Assembly: GCF_000247815.1 (NCBI RefSeq)
Contig: NC_021685.1
Span: 15,136,318 to 15,200,317, forward strand
Origin: Ficedula albicollis
Lineage: Eukaryota; Chordata; Aves; Passeriformes; Muscicapidae
Direction: 5' to 3'
Length of the DNA: 64,000 bases
Below, one piece after another: positions 24,728-37,765 of the stretch (positions are counted from its first letter, which is position 1; each line of letters opens with the position of its first letter). The notes below the pieces were generated by a model. It made no database searches. It was not told the origin of the DNA and saw only the letters and a list, made by a program, of their open reading frames with translations. The translations under genes were made by a program, and so were the position numbers.

Positions 24728-27700
24728 TTTTGAAAGCTTTGTTCACGCCTTCGGTGTCTCTGGGTGCACTGAAGTTAATTATGGGGAACTACTGTGTGGA
24801 AAAAGAGAATTTCCTTCTTGTTTCGGCACAGCATTTATTGCTATGCCTGGGATGAGGACATGATGGCATATTCAGGTCACTTCCTCGACATAGCAGCTGT
24901 AAGCTTAACTTTTAAAAGTTTGACTCCAGCTACGAGTTTTTATTGGCAATTGACAGTAGCTAAAAAATATGATTAAGTTCTCACCCTCTGCCAGCTTGTC
25001 TTCCTTAATTTATACTTACTGAGATGAGTTGACAGCAGTTTAAATTCCAAAAAATGTGCTGTCTTGGAATTTCACACACAGTTCACTTAAAAGTGACCTA
25101 ACTCTGAAAGACTTAGTAATAATTATTTGTTCAATGCTAATATTCTTCAGTCTCAAACTATTTTGCAGAGGTTTGTTTTTGTAGAAAGTTACAACTATGT
25201 GTATATTTGGATCTAGTTCTGTATCATTATCTATATTATGATCAGCACATTCTGTTACTAAAAATGCAAAATTCCTAATTACAAAAAAAAAAAACAAAAC
25301 AAAAACCAAAACCAAACCAAACAGGAAACCAAAACCAACAACAATTAATTCCAACCCCAGACATATTTAGGTATGTTACATCCGTTTTACACTGCTCTGA
25401 GATTAGGTGGTAAATTGAACAAACTCAGTTTGGGCAAGTGTAAGACACCTTGTGGCACCATTCACTACATTTTCTGTTACAAATGAGCATTGCATCTTTT
25501 TTCTTGATGAGAAACTATTTTTTTAATGTAGTGGCAAATATCTTGCAGGTCCCACATCCATGATACTTGGTCCAATTCTTTTTACAATAGATAATATATT
25601 TGTAATTTTTTTCATTTCCTAAGACAAGACAGTGAGAATGAGAAGAGCAAATACAAGTAACAAAATGCAGCTCTGCTCAACAGAACCCATGCATACAAAT
25701 AGAAATGCACTATTTTCTGCAGGGCAGCCTTGAGTCATACAGCAGATGTTGATTATGTACTGTCAGTGAGCAAATAGCAGTGTACTTTTAAAAACAAGTG
25801 TATTCTGTACAGTGCATAAAAAGTACAGGATGTGAATGCGACATGAAAGAGAGCTGGGCAGAGGGAATGAAGAATAAACATATTTCTTATTGGATCTACT
25901 TGATGAATTGTTCCTGTTACCTTGCAGGCTTCATTGTCTTGATTTTCTCAGAGACTGAGAGCAAGAAGGGAGAGAAAACTAAATATTAAGTGGGAGTTGT
26001 TGGTGGTAAAGGTGTGAGCCTTGGTGCTTTGAAAAGAAGGGGAATTAAAGTAATGAAGGGATATTGCATGACCAGTAATTCAAGCCTCCAGTGAAGGTCC
26101 AGGTTTGGCTCTCATCTATTTCAGGTCAGCAGCTCATACCATCCTAAAGGTAGCACCCTTTGTCAGAGGCTAGAAGGATTTTAGATAGAGTTTATCATAG
26201 GTTAGCTGTAAGAGGAGCTAAGAATTAGGAACAAACATTAAGTTTCCAAAATCAAACAGGCTTTTTTTAGGGATGGCTGCCTTGAAGTCCTAGGAAACAG
26301 GCTTTAGACACAGTGTGTAAGAAGTTTCTTTCTAGAACTGGTAGGGTTGAATTCATGTTTAGTCCTGTGGCATGAGTCCTATTAAATGTTGAGCAATTTG
26401 CAGATTCTAAGATAGGTGTAGGTGTTAATCCTCCAACTCAGACTAAGACAAAACAGCCAGGCTATTCAGGACACCAGTGTCAAAATAAGAAGATAAATGA
26501 GGATCATGGGCTAACCTAAAAGGGTTTTACAACAGGAGCTTGCATTGAGCTGTTCAACACCAAGGCTCTGTCTTTGAGCAGCAGGTGTGGACAGAACTGC
26601 AGTCCACTGGTACTTGCCATTTTGCCTGAACTTGGTCTTCTGATTCTGGACATTGTTCATTCCTTGTGTAATCGCTCCATCTTTTACTGCAGTGAACAGG
26701 CCTCAGTTCACAGACTGGTGTTTCTCTTTTTCCTTCTTTCTCTTCAAGCTCCCAAAGGTACTGCCTTTGATTCAGTTAGACTCAAAGGAAATGTGATCTT
26801 TGGAAAAGTGCAAGCTCACCTCCCTGCAGTCTGAGCAGCACCTCCATTCAATTCTTAAGCCCTTTGGTGACAGTTCTTTGTGTCACACTCTTATCTGTGT
26901 ATTCTGTTACTTAGCTGCCAAGGGACTTGCATAATTTAAAAGAAAAACAATACAAATCTCAAAGCTTCTTTAAGACTATGGTGTCTTATCAATTATGTTC
27001 AGTAACTGTGTTCTAATTCTAAAGGCAGTTCTTCTTGTCTGTAATTCACTGCTTTCCCTTATTATCAGTTTTGCTTGTATCATTCCTCTGGAAACTGTTT
27101 AGTCATAAAATATTCATAATTATAACGTTGGTGCTATGATTAAAGTCACGTTAATGCTTCTATTAATAAAACCTTCAATTGCAAGTGATAAAGTTTATAT
27201 TTAGCTAGAATTTTTCATAACAAGATACAGATACAGAGACAGTTTTTCAAAATGAAAAGTATTTTATATTAAATGATGCTGCCAACTGTTTTTTATGATT
27301 AAACTGTATCCTATAACCATGCCAGTGAGACATTGAGGACCAGACAGTAGAATTAAACAGCTTTTCTTATTAAAAGAATATTTTGTTTCTCTTTGAAAAC
27401 ATAATTTCAGAGGCTTAATCTTGGAATTCATTCTCATCTTTGGAAAGTCTTTATGTTTTGACCCTGAGAGTTCTGGACTCTGAAATCTACAGATAATTGC
27501 TTTATCAAATGCCATGGTCATATCTGCAGAAGGTGTTTCTGCACTGGGTTCACCAACACACACTCTCACAGTTCTGTAACATGTCACTGCAATGGTCCTG
27601 ACTATTTCTTGCCCTTCAGGTCTAGAATATCCCACTTTGTGTGACCAGGGAATAGATACATTATGTGGCCAGGAAGAATCTTTCTTATCAAGTTGGGGGT

Positions 27701-29135
27701 TTGGGGGTTTTTTCTGATTAAAACTCTGTTTTCCTTTGAAGTGCTTCTGAATAATTTTCTTTATTTCATAACAGTCTGTGGTATTAAATGAAATAATGGC
27801 TTGACAGACTTTAGTACCACGTATTTCTTTATTTACTTCTGATAACCCCCATTTGTTTTTCTGTTTCTTTGTCAGTGGCTACTTTGTGAATGGTTTGAAA
27901 TGTTTGCATATAGAATGATTCATCCTGTGCTGCCTGCTCAGTCTCACACAGGTTTCTGTGACATCTGAGTCCTTCCACACATCAGACAGAGCTGCAAATT
28001 CTTATATGCAAGTTAAAATCATTCTGGATAAAGCTGTGTTTTTATTTGGTGTCTCATGTTAAAACAAATCTGAATACAATGAAGCAGTTAGCTGCATTCA
28101 GATCCCTGGGGATGTGCATGGACCCTTTCTTAGTCTACTTGTACAGACACAGAATAACCTATAAGGTCAAGTCAGAGAAAGTTAAATTTCCCTCATATGT
28201 CATGAATACCTACACACATGAGCAGGAGTCATATATGAGATGTTCTCCAAAAATATATTAGGAAGCAGAACCTAGACTTTTGAGTCCATAGAGGGGAGTC
28301 CAGAACTGCTTTCTTCCCCTCTTGAGGGTTCCAGGCTGTTACTATTCTATCTGTGCTTGGATGTGGAAAATCCATGGATGACACAGTGTGCAGGGGGCCA
28401 CGCTGCCTCCAGCACTCTAACTCCACATTGGGCTGGGATGAGATCTGTGCCCTGTCACAGACAGAGTCACAGCTGAGTTCCCAGCTATGCCACCTGGGAA
28501 GTGGCTCTGGAACTGCTTCTCAGTGGGAAGAAGCAGCAGAAGGTGACCAAAAGCTGAAGGGAGTTACTCTGTCACCACCAAATCTGCTTCACACTGAGAA
28601 CTGGGGTAGCCACATGACACTGCACAACACCTGAAAGGCTTGCAGAAATAACTTCTATGGCCAGAGATAAAAATGAGCATTCCAATAGCTTCACTACTAG
28701 GAAAAAAAATAGAACAGAAGCACTAAACCATGTCCCTTTTTAAATGTTGTGTTGAAAATTTATTGGACTTGAATTATCCCAGTGCTTTCCACACTTCTGT
28801 TTTCATCAGCAGGGCCAGGTTCCTAAACTACTAGAGGTATTTTTTCACACGTCCAGGTATTTATTGACATGCACTTATTCTGATGTTTTGCTTTTATGTA
28901 ACAGTGAACCTGCAATATTAAAACAACAGACCCAGGTTTAAATGATGACATAATTCATCGTTTCTCTCATGGAAAGCTGCTTTCTGACCAAACAGTGGCT
29001 ACTGCAGTGAATCTGTGAAGTGATCATTATTGTGAAAAATTCTGGAGGGTAATCACTTTGATATGAGCAATAGGTGCCTGGCTGGTTTCTAGCAATTAAT
29101 TAGTGCAACACCATATGTTAGCAGACACACAGCAG

Positions 29136-29136
<1 letters not shown>
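24728..29136. other. Unique AT-rich noncoding stretch
   Basis: No gene or element is supported. An A/C-rich low-complexity patch lies at about 25281-25345. Frames of 86-123 codons are unrecognised and occur on both strands at the density expected by chance. Confidence 0.5.
25281..25345. repeat. A-rich (AAAAC/AACC)n low-complexity tract
   Basis: An A12 run is followed by CAAAACAAAAACC-type repeats. Confidence 0.8.

Positions 29137-29173
<37 letters not shown>
29137..29173. repeat. (TG)18 microsatellite
   Basis: A perfect dinucleotide run of 37 bases between CAGA and ACGTGG. Confidence 0.97.
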
Positions 29174-29176
<3 letters not shown>

Positions 29177-29997
29177 TGGCAGAACAGAGTAGAAAATTCT
29201 GCAGTTGGAGTTAAAGCAAGAGAAAATACTAATTTAAGGCAGAATCCAAGAATAGCAACTTGGATTTGTTTTCAAGCAGCTTTCTGAACACTTAAAATGT
29301 TTATATTTTTACTGTGTTTTTTTCTTAGGTTGTTTATATTTGTCTGACTTCTAATGTTACCCTGTTATGTGATATCTCAGACATCTTTTCTAATTTCCAC
29401 TGACTGGGGGTGCACATGCCAAAGTCTTTGTGTCAGCAATTGTTCCATATGTGTCTATCACTTATACTAAGAAAGGAAATTGTCTCTGTAACCTAAGCAC
29501 TGAAGCACTAAAATATGCTTATTCTCTATGTGCTACTCTTAGAGTGTTGCTAAACCATTGGTTCAAATGAGACTGTGTTTTTCTTGCTGTAGTAAATGAT
29601 TTAGTATCTTCCTTTAAACTTGATATACTTGATTCTCAAAATGCTGATTATTATATCACCTCAAATACTGCCAAATCTAACTAACTGGTTGAGACAGTCA
29701 CTCAGTGCCAAGGCAGATCTAGCACCAAGACTGAGTTTAAATAATAAAAGGCAATATCACTATCATTCTATTTTGGAAACAGTCTGCATGAAGTGAGTTT
29801 TAAGGGATCCATAGGGTATGTGAATGAATAATCACAGCTTGTGCATTGAGCTAATTGGTAGTCTTGCAGCAAAAATTTATTTTTATTTTCTTAGAAGTCA
29901 GAATTTTAGTTCTCCCGGAAAATTTTAGTCTGTTTTAGGGTGAGGTGCAGCCCTATGGAAGATGCAGTTCCCACAAATCTTGCAATTTATGTAAAAC
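29174..29997. other. Unique noncoding sequence
   Basis: Nothing recognised. Confidence 0.5.
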
Positions 29998-30179
29998 CCA
30001 GGCAACTGGAAATCACAAGAGCAGGTTTGAAACAGAGGATAAGAAAGCAAGTGGCTCATTTAAAGAACATTAATAACAGAACAGAACCTCCAGGCAACTG
30101 GAAATCACAAGAGCAGGTTTGAAACAGAGGATAAGAAAGCAAGTGGCTCATTTAAAGAACATTAATGACAGAACAGAAC
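29998..30179. repeat. 92-bp direct tandem duplication (2 copies)
   Basis: Unit 29998-30089 begins CCAGGCAACTGGAAATCAC. It is repeated at 30090-30179 with one substitution (attaataac versus attaatgac). Confidence 0.93.
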
Positions 30180-30493
30180 ATTATGTTCCTGAAATCTTAT
30201 TCAGTATTCCTCAAATCTTATTCAATAGCCTTTGATATACTAGGTGTTTTTATACCAGTAGATTTTATAAATTTACATAAGCAACAGAAAAATATATTTG
30301 AACTATGTGATTAGCATTTCATTTTCAAAAATGCCTTGCAAGAATTTCCTGTGCTTTAATAACACAGAGTTGTGCCACCTCCATTGATCTTTGGGAAAAT
30401 TTTGCCTGTATGTGCATCCTGGTGTTGTCATGTTATCTTGCCATTCTGCAGTGAATCTCTTCTCCCTTGTCCCTACCTGGCCATTCCTTTTTC

Positions 30494-30784
30494 TTCTGCA
30501 TGTGCCACTCAGCTCCTTCTACACCATCAGTTGTTTTTCTTGCCAGTTACATTGAAAAAAACTTGCATAATTAGCACTATTTAAGACTATGTAAAAATAT
30601 GATTGATCTGGCATAAAGACAATTTAAAGGAATATAAGTTCTGCATGTGCCACTCAGCTCCTTCTACACCCTCAGTTGCTTTTCTTGTCGGTTACATTGA
30701 AAAAAAACTTGCATAATTAGCACTATTTAAGACTATGTAAAAATATGATTGATCTGGCATAAAGACAATTTAAAGGAATATAAG
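30494..30784. repeat. 145-bp direct tandem duplication with clustered differences
   Basis: Unit 30494-30638 begins TTCTGCATGTGCCACTCAGC and is repeated at 30639-30784. Four substitutions fall within about 25 bases near the left part of the unit (ccatc/ccctc, ttgttt/ttgctt, tgcc/tgtc, cag/cgg), plus one extra A in an A run. The remaining part of the unit looks identical. Confidence 0.92.
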
Positions 30785-33700
30785 TTTTTTTGTCCTTCTT
30801 AAAACCAGAAATGGTTTATTTTTCTTAAGTTATTTTATGGCAAGGTCTTAGACCCTGAATCTTTAATTTTTTGTCTCTTTTTCGAGGTGCCTGTCTATTC
30901 TGTTCTTTCTCAGAGGTCTTTTTTTGGTCTTTTTCTGTCAGTGGTTTTCTTCACCACTGGTGAAACACCATCGAGGGTCTCCTACTCCCCAGTGTGACAA
31001 TGGCTCTCACTGAATGAGACACATCAGTGTTTGCTCAGAATCTGAGGGATTCCAAGTGAGAGACCAGAACACAATCACTACCTCCTCAGAAACCTGCAAG
31101 GAGCCAAAATCAGAATCTTTACCAGTGTACAAAGAGCAAGGGTGCTGTGGATGGAAGGGTTTGTGGTTATTTTTATGTGTACCTTACATGGTTAAAATGA
31201 CCAAAGAAACAGATAATGCAGAACCACCCCCAAGGATAGAGAGCTGCCATCACTTTTGTCACTCAATGAATGGACATTTGAGTGAAAGAGATGAGTGGTG
31301 TGGGGAGACTTTAATAAGAATTTCATAACAGAAGACTAGTGTGTGTTTGCTGTGTCCTGTGGGATGCCAGTGGAACCAGCTAAACGTGCTGCAATATGGG
31401 GCAAGTAGCAGCAGAGGTCATGGGAGCAGGAATAAAAGCATGGAAAAGGCTGATGGACTAATGGAAAATAATCTGTGAGGGGTAAAAGGTAAGGGCTGCA
31501 AGGGAAATCAGACCATCACAGAGAATGTGGAGTGCCAAGAAGAATTCTGCAGCTCATAAGCCTGAATAATATACTGCACTAATCACAAACTTAATAAATG
31601 TGTCACCTTTTCAGAGACAATCAAAGTCATAAATACAAGTTATAAGGTGCATCAAACTCCAGTGCAAAATTATCTGCTAATAAGGTGTAACTAAATCATC
31701 TAGTGGATGAAAGAATAATTGGGAAGAGATTTAAAAAATTAAATTCAAAACAAAGTACCATTCATCCCAATAAGAAATGACAGGTTTTTAATAAAGATCA
31801 AATTTATATTCAAAGAAAAGCACTTGATGAAGATAAATTAAATTTGTTTATTCAGGCTTCTCTTTGTTAAGTTTCAACATCTATGTGTGTAAAATTTTCA
31901 TGATCATATCTACTAAAATTGCTTTCATTTGGTTATTAACTTATATAGAAATTATTTCTGGAGATTGGGAAGGTTAAGCTTAATTGCGAAGCATTTATAT
32001 TCTATTTATTATCAGGAGAAACTTTCAAAAGTCTGACTTATGTAAATACATCAGACTGTATGCACTGTGCCATTATTTTTATAGGGCAAATAAAGATAGA
32101 TTAAGAAGAAGAAATTTCAAGTCAACTTGTTATTGTAAATGCTTTGACAGTGCTTATACAAAAATGATGGGTTTTTACTAAATTAATGGAGCTTGAACCA
32201 GAAAACAGGAATCAAAGAGGAAGAAGGAAAATCTTACTCATACCTAGCTGTGTGGTGTCTTTTCCACTACACACAAAAAAATTATAAATCACTGGGATGT
32301 AAAAGTGGAATATTTTTAAGTACCAAATGCAATACAGGGCAATTCTCTTAAAACCCTTTTACATTTTAAATGGTACTTCAATGATTTCTGTAAAATGAAG
32401 TCTAGCTCCTTTTGAGAAAAATCTTTAGTTTTTACTAAATCTGCTGAAATAATTGAGCCTGAAAGATTGAGCCAAACCTTTAAACAATGCTCTCTATGTT
32501 TTTAGGGCCACATTTCTGTGTGCATCTAGTTTGGGTAACATTATTTTCGGTCTTATTTACAAATGTACGAATTTTATTTTTATTTTGCCCTTCATCTGAA
32601 AATGAGAAGTTTGAGGCTTTGCCACATTTTAGCCAGTGATTACTTGCTGACAAAAACAGTCCTCTTTTTTTAATTTTAATAAGAAAAGTTAAAAATTATT
32701 TCTTTTTGGTGGAACTGAGGTTGTGAGTAAGAAATCTGCATCATTAGAAGATCTTTAGTTATACTGTACTAAATTTGCTGCATTTTGCTGACACACAGTA
32801 CAGGAAGAAAGGACCTAGCACTTCTTCTCTACAGTCTTTTTTTCAATACACCTGGTCAGCCATAAGTGAAAATATACCAGGAGTGTAAAATGAGCAATGA
32901 AAATGATCCCTGGAGAGCTATTAAAAATTTGCCCTCTAGAATCTGTCTTGTTGTGATAAAGATGGCAGGAGCAGAACGAATTGTAAGACCTTTCAAAATG
33001 ACAGATTTCAGAGATAAATATGAATATCTGGAGGGTGGAGAAAGTCTTAGTTAGAAAACTTAATTTCTAGCACTTCCTTTTCATATCTGTGTAGGCAGGA
33101 TTGGAGTGATGGCAGCTGTCATCAAGCTTGCATACTATAAGAGGCAAAATTTTATGAAAATTAGTATGTTCTGTGACTTCTAAGACTTCTGCTGGGTGTG
33201 TCATTGATCCTAAGCTGTAATTGCAATTAATTACTTTTAAAGCTATACATTTTTAATTATTGCCTTTTAAAAAAATAATTCAGTGCTCTTATAAAGAGAT
33301 TCAAAGTGCTGTCTATCAGAACTAGCATAAAAATAATTCTGGGAAACTCAATTGTAAGACTGGGAAAATAACCTACAAGATGTGCACTGATAAGATCCAA
33401 AATCAAACTTTAGGTATTGTCCTGATCAAAAATCAAGCTTGTCAGTTATTTTAGAGGCAAAGAAGTGATCCATCAAAAGGGTGATAAATTTGGCAGTGGT
33501 TGATGCAGTAAATCACTCAGGGTGAGGGCAGCACCAAGGGTCCTTAGGGGCTCTGTCAGCTGCTCATGTTGTAGGATCCTTTTTTTTCTCCTGCTTCTGA
33601 AGTAAATAATGCTTTACATCGTGTACATCCACATCATATGTAGCAAAGACATTGTGAAGCAACCAGCTAATTCCCACCTGAATGAATTTTTTTGTGAATA

Positions 33701-36700
33701 CCTATGTTAGGAGAAACAGTGAAGCGTGAGAAATGCTGCCGGATAAACCCTGAAATGAACAGTGGTCAGACTGCTGGGACTGGGGTTATTTTCAGTATTT
33801 GTGGGCTCTGTGATGTGTGAGTGCACTCCCACTGCAGCATTAGTACAATTCAGTTCAGACACTTACTCAGAAGACAGAAATTATGGAAGCCCAGAATTTT
33901 TCATCCCGGTGCTTACAGGACAACACACACAAAAGTCTGAGCAGTTAATGGTGTTTGATAGCAGTGATCATTGTGGCACTATTGGCATTTGCCTTCTAGC
34001 TTTACCTATTCCAAGAACAAGTAATAAGTAGCACAGGCCACTGCAACTTTGTTTTTTGACTTATAATCCTTGCATTTACAAGTAAGTGTATGTTCATTTC
34101 TGCATCCTCAGGATATCTGCCCTTTTCCCTGTGCTCCAGCAGTACCTTATGCACTGCTGTTGTTCCACACTCAGCTTTCCACTGCCTGGATAATATTTAG
34201 ACAGCTGCCCCTCTGTCTCTGCCTGTGTGTCTCCACTGGAGTGATGTGTGTGCCCCAAACAGAAGGGAGCAAACAATGTATGAGTAAAAATGGGAAGTTT
34301 CCAGTTTGAACAGGAGCAGAGGCAGAAACAATGCAGTCATAAAGTGGGCAGCTAAACATCACCACTGACACATCACTATTTTTTGACATCTTACCTCTCA
34401 AGAAACCTCAGAGAGGTCACAGACACATGCTCATCTAATTTCTTTGAAATAAACCAGAAGGTGGAGATCTGGGATGATGCCTAGAAATAAAAAGTTTATT
34501 CAACAAATCTCATTAAAAAGTTTTGACCCAAAGTACATTTCATGGACTAAAACACGTCAGTGAAAAAAAAAATTATTGCCAGAGGCCTGTGACAGAACCT
34601 ACTGAGACTTTGCAGAGAGAGATCTCCATCACATCTTGTGATGGTTTTTGGATGTAAATTTGAGCAATTGACAATCTATTAAAATTTGGGATGCTGTGTC
34701 TGTCTCTCACTCAGAATAGGTGGAGTCAGATAAGAGTCAGCTTCGATAGATAACATTTATTAGTTCCAGGGGAACCTGTGAGTAGAACCAGAAAAATAAT
34801 TGGAATGGGGGAGATAAGTTGCACCTATACAAAATGGAGGGTAAATTTACAAACTGTAGATTTAAATTTTCTCCAAAGACTTTCTGAGAACAATGTTTTT
34901 CATAAGAGCTACAGTAATGGCTGTTGCTTGGAACCAGTTGAAAGGATATTTTTTCATTACTTGGTGAGATTTCTTTGGGGGGGATGATGGTTAAAAAATT
35001 CTTTATCAGTTTGTACTGCTTTGCACAAAGAATGAGTGCTCTCCTGCCTAAATGGTACCACACCCTCAGGGTAGCTTACTGTGTGTTACCTTATGAGGTG
35101 TATTCCACTAAATCTTTGCATTAAGGTGGGAAAATAGATTAATTTTGAAGAAAGGACTGTTGTTAGCTTGGAATTTCCATTCCCTTTCCAGTGCAGATTT
35201 AAAAATGGACCAATTTTGTCCATGTTAGCCAAACCCTGATTGTGTTAGTGACCAGAGTAGTTGGTGAGTTAGATGCTACTGGTGAATTGAGCTATAGGAA
35301 GAAGCTCAGATTACTCAGTGACTTAAATTTAAACCATAAAAGCAAGTACAATAAATTAAAGCAAAAGGAGAAAAGGTCCACATAAAAGTGGGGTGTGTAG
35401 ATTCACGTGGTTATTCTTGGAGTTAAAAACCTCCACCTAAACATTAAGGTGATGTTTTTAAGGAGGTAAGAAAATATGAATGACAAAAGTACAGAACAAG
35501 CCAGAACTAGGCAATGGGAAAAGTGGAGGATGCACCCCAGAGGGGAATGAAATTGGTTATGACTCGAGTGTCTGAGATACTGAGCTTCTGTTTAAGCTCT
35601 GATTTTAACAGGGAAAACAATGGCAAGAAGTTGAGCATTTAGGCTGCAGTCTGAAACACACTGACCTTGGCAAAATTACGCTTATTAATTTGAATGCATG
35701 CTGAATTAACCTTGTGAAAAATAAACATAAGGACCTAAAAAAAGAAGTGTGCATGAAATGTAGCCTGCCAGCCTGGTGATATGCAAATGAAGAGGATGGG
35801 ACCTAGTTTATCAACTTACCATCTCTCTTTGTCACCCTTTTACTATTTAGATCCTTAGTTACCAGATATAGTGAAGCAAACTTGTGCTTGACAAATGAAT
35901 ATTGATGAGGAAATGACTCATGGTTTTTAACAATTTATAATAAACAGCATAGAGGATGGTGCCTGATTTCATAGAGGAAAACCACACCCACTCTTAAGTG
36001 GCTTTCTCCCTCTGTTTTCACTCAAGTCTAAACTCCAAAATTTAGGTTTTTTTCCAGTCATCTGTTTTTCAGCTTTGCACTGCTTCTGCTTGACGAAAAT
36101 AAAATAGAAGAATTAAATGTGATACTTGAATTTAATAGCAAAGGTGCTTTGCTTTTGGTTGCTTTGGAAGCAAGTTGTGTAGAAATCCTTTCTGTAACCT
36201 GAACAGAGCAAATGCTTCCAAATAGTAACACTGGTGGTGGTTGCAATATACTGATAGAGTTCTTTTGTCCTTACTCATCCTCTTTTCTTACTGATCCTCT
36301 TTTTTCCCTTCTCAGGAAATTGCTTTTAAACTGATGTTACTAAACAAGGGATAGCTTAACAAATTCTTTAACTTTTACCAGCAAGAAGGAAGGGAAAATG
36401 AAATTATTTCTTATAGAATCAGAATATATGCCTCCATTTACCTTAACCCACGACTGTGAAAATTCCTGTTATTGACCATTAACTCAAATTTATAGGGAAA
36501 ACCCCTGCAAGTGAGCCCTTGCCCATGAAGCAGGCTACTTCCTACCTGATTCACAGTCCAACATAACTTGAAAAAAATCTGCCTTAACTTGGCTCCCTGT
36601 CAAATCTCTTGTTTTATCAACCATTTTAATATATATCTTCAAAGCATATTTAGTTTGCAAAGGAAACTGCTGTCGAATTTCTCTCTCAGGGCATTTTAAA

Positions 36701-37635
36701 CCCGTTGTTTTGTTCTGTGTGCTAATGTTTTCTATTGGTTATGACAGTCGTTTATGTTCTGTGAAGTGCTGCATTTATCTGCTTAATGTTACTCCATATC
36801 TTCTCTAAACAGCCCTGAACCAGGCATGGGTGGCTGCCTGCCTGGAATGCTGACAAACATCAATGTTCATGGATGGTCAACAGAGCAATGAGCTATGCAC
36901 CACCCAATGCTGTATTTTTGAAAGGCACAAGAACAAATGTATTTCTCTTTCAAGTGTTCCAGAATGTGAATGAAGTTCTTTTGCTGGCAAGAGCAGAAAT
37001 AGATTAATTGGCATGGCAAATCCAAGCCACATTTTGCTTGAGCTTTGGGCAGGGGCAGAGCAGAACACAGTAACTTGTTTTCTGACAGAAAACTCCTTTT
37101 GCACCACATAAATCAGTCAATTAAGGCTCACTGATAATGCACCAGAATATATAGGGGGTCTTGTATGCATTATACCTGCCCTACAGCACCATGACTCAAC
37201 CTGGAAATGGGGTAAACTGCTGCTTAACTGTTTATATAAAATTCTTCTTCTTTACTCATGTGAAAGTATTTCTTTTCTTCTTCACTGGTTTCTTTGACTG
37301 TTTTTACAGTTGCAGCCCTAATTTGTATTTTACTTAGAGTTGATGGTGACTAAGAAATATTTTGTTAATATATTCATTTCATGAATTTTCAGGAGTACCT
37401 GGGACTACAAATGGGTAATGAATTACATAATTTAAACTGATAATATCCTCTGAGATGGTTAGTCACAGGAATTTCCTGTGCTTGTCCTGACTAACTCACT
37501 GCTTAAAAGAAATTAATATAAAGTTTCTATCTAATCATTTTTTGGGAAGAAAAAAAGAAGAAAAAGAGGTAAAAGAAATTTTAAAATAATCAAATGTGAT
37601 GAGTTGGCATAGTTGGCATACACTGAAGCTTTGAG
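30785..37635. other. Unique AT-rich noncoding stretch
   Basis: About 7 kb without a supported gene, RNA or transposon. A 17-bp repeat lies at 36271. Unrecognised frames include 31014-31328 and 34737-35063. None has recognisable domains or a convincing exon context. Confidence 0.5.
36271..36304. repeat. 17-bp direct repeat (2 copies)
   Basis: TTACTCATCCTCTTTTC at 36271-36287 is followed by TTACTGATCCTCTTTTT at 36288-36304. Confidence 0.8.
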
Positions 37636-37765
37636 ATCAGAATGGTTTGGGTTGCAAGGGACCTTTAGGATCACCTAGTTCCAAATCCCCTGCCATGGGC
37701 TGGGATCTCTTCCACTAGATCAGGTTGCTCCAAGCCCTGTTCATGACAGCTTCAAAGGATCTCAG
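37636..37765 (-). mobile_element. CR1 LINE 3'-end fragment, reverse orientation
   Basis: Landmarks 'AGAATGGTTTGGGTTG', 'AAGGGACCTTTAGGATCACC', 'TAGTTCCAA', 'CCCCTGCCATGGGC', 'TTCCACTAGATCAGGTTGCT' and 'AAGCCCTGTTCA' occur in the order seen in the reverse complement of avian CR1 3' ends. The sequence is divergent and 5'-truncated, as most CR1 copies are, with no reverse transcriptase segment. The left end lacks a clear array of the short CR1 terminal repeat. The similarity fades by about 37765. Confidence 0.8.
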
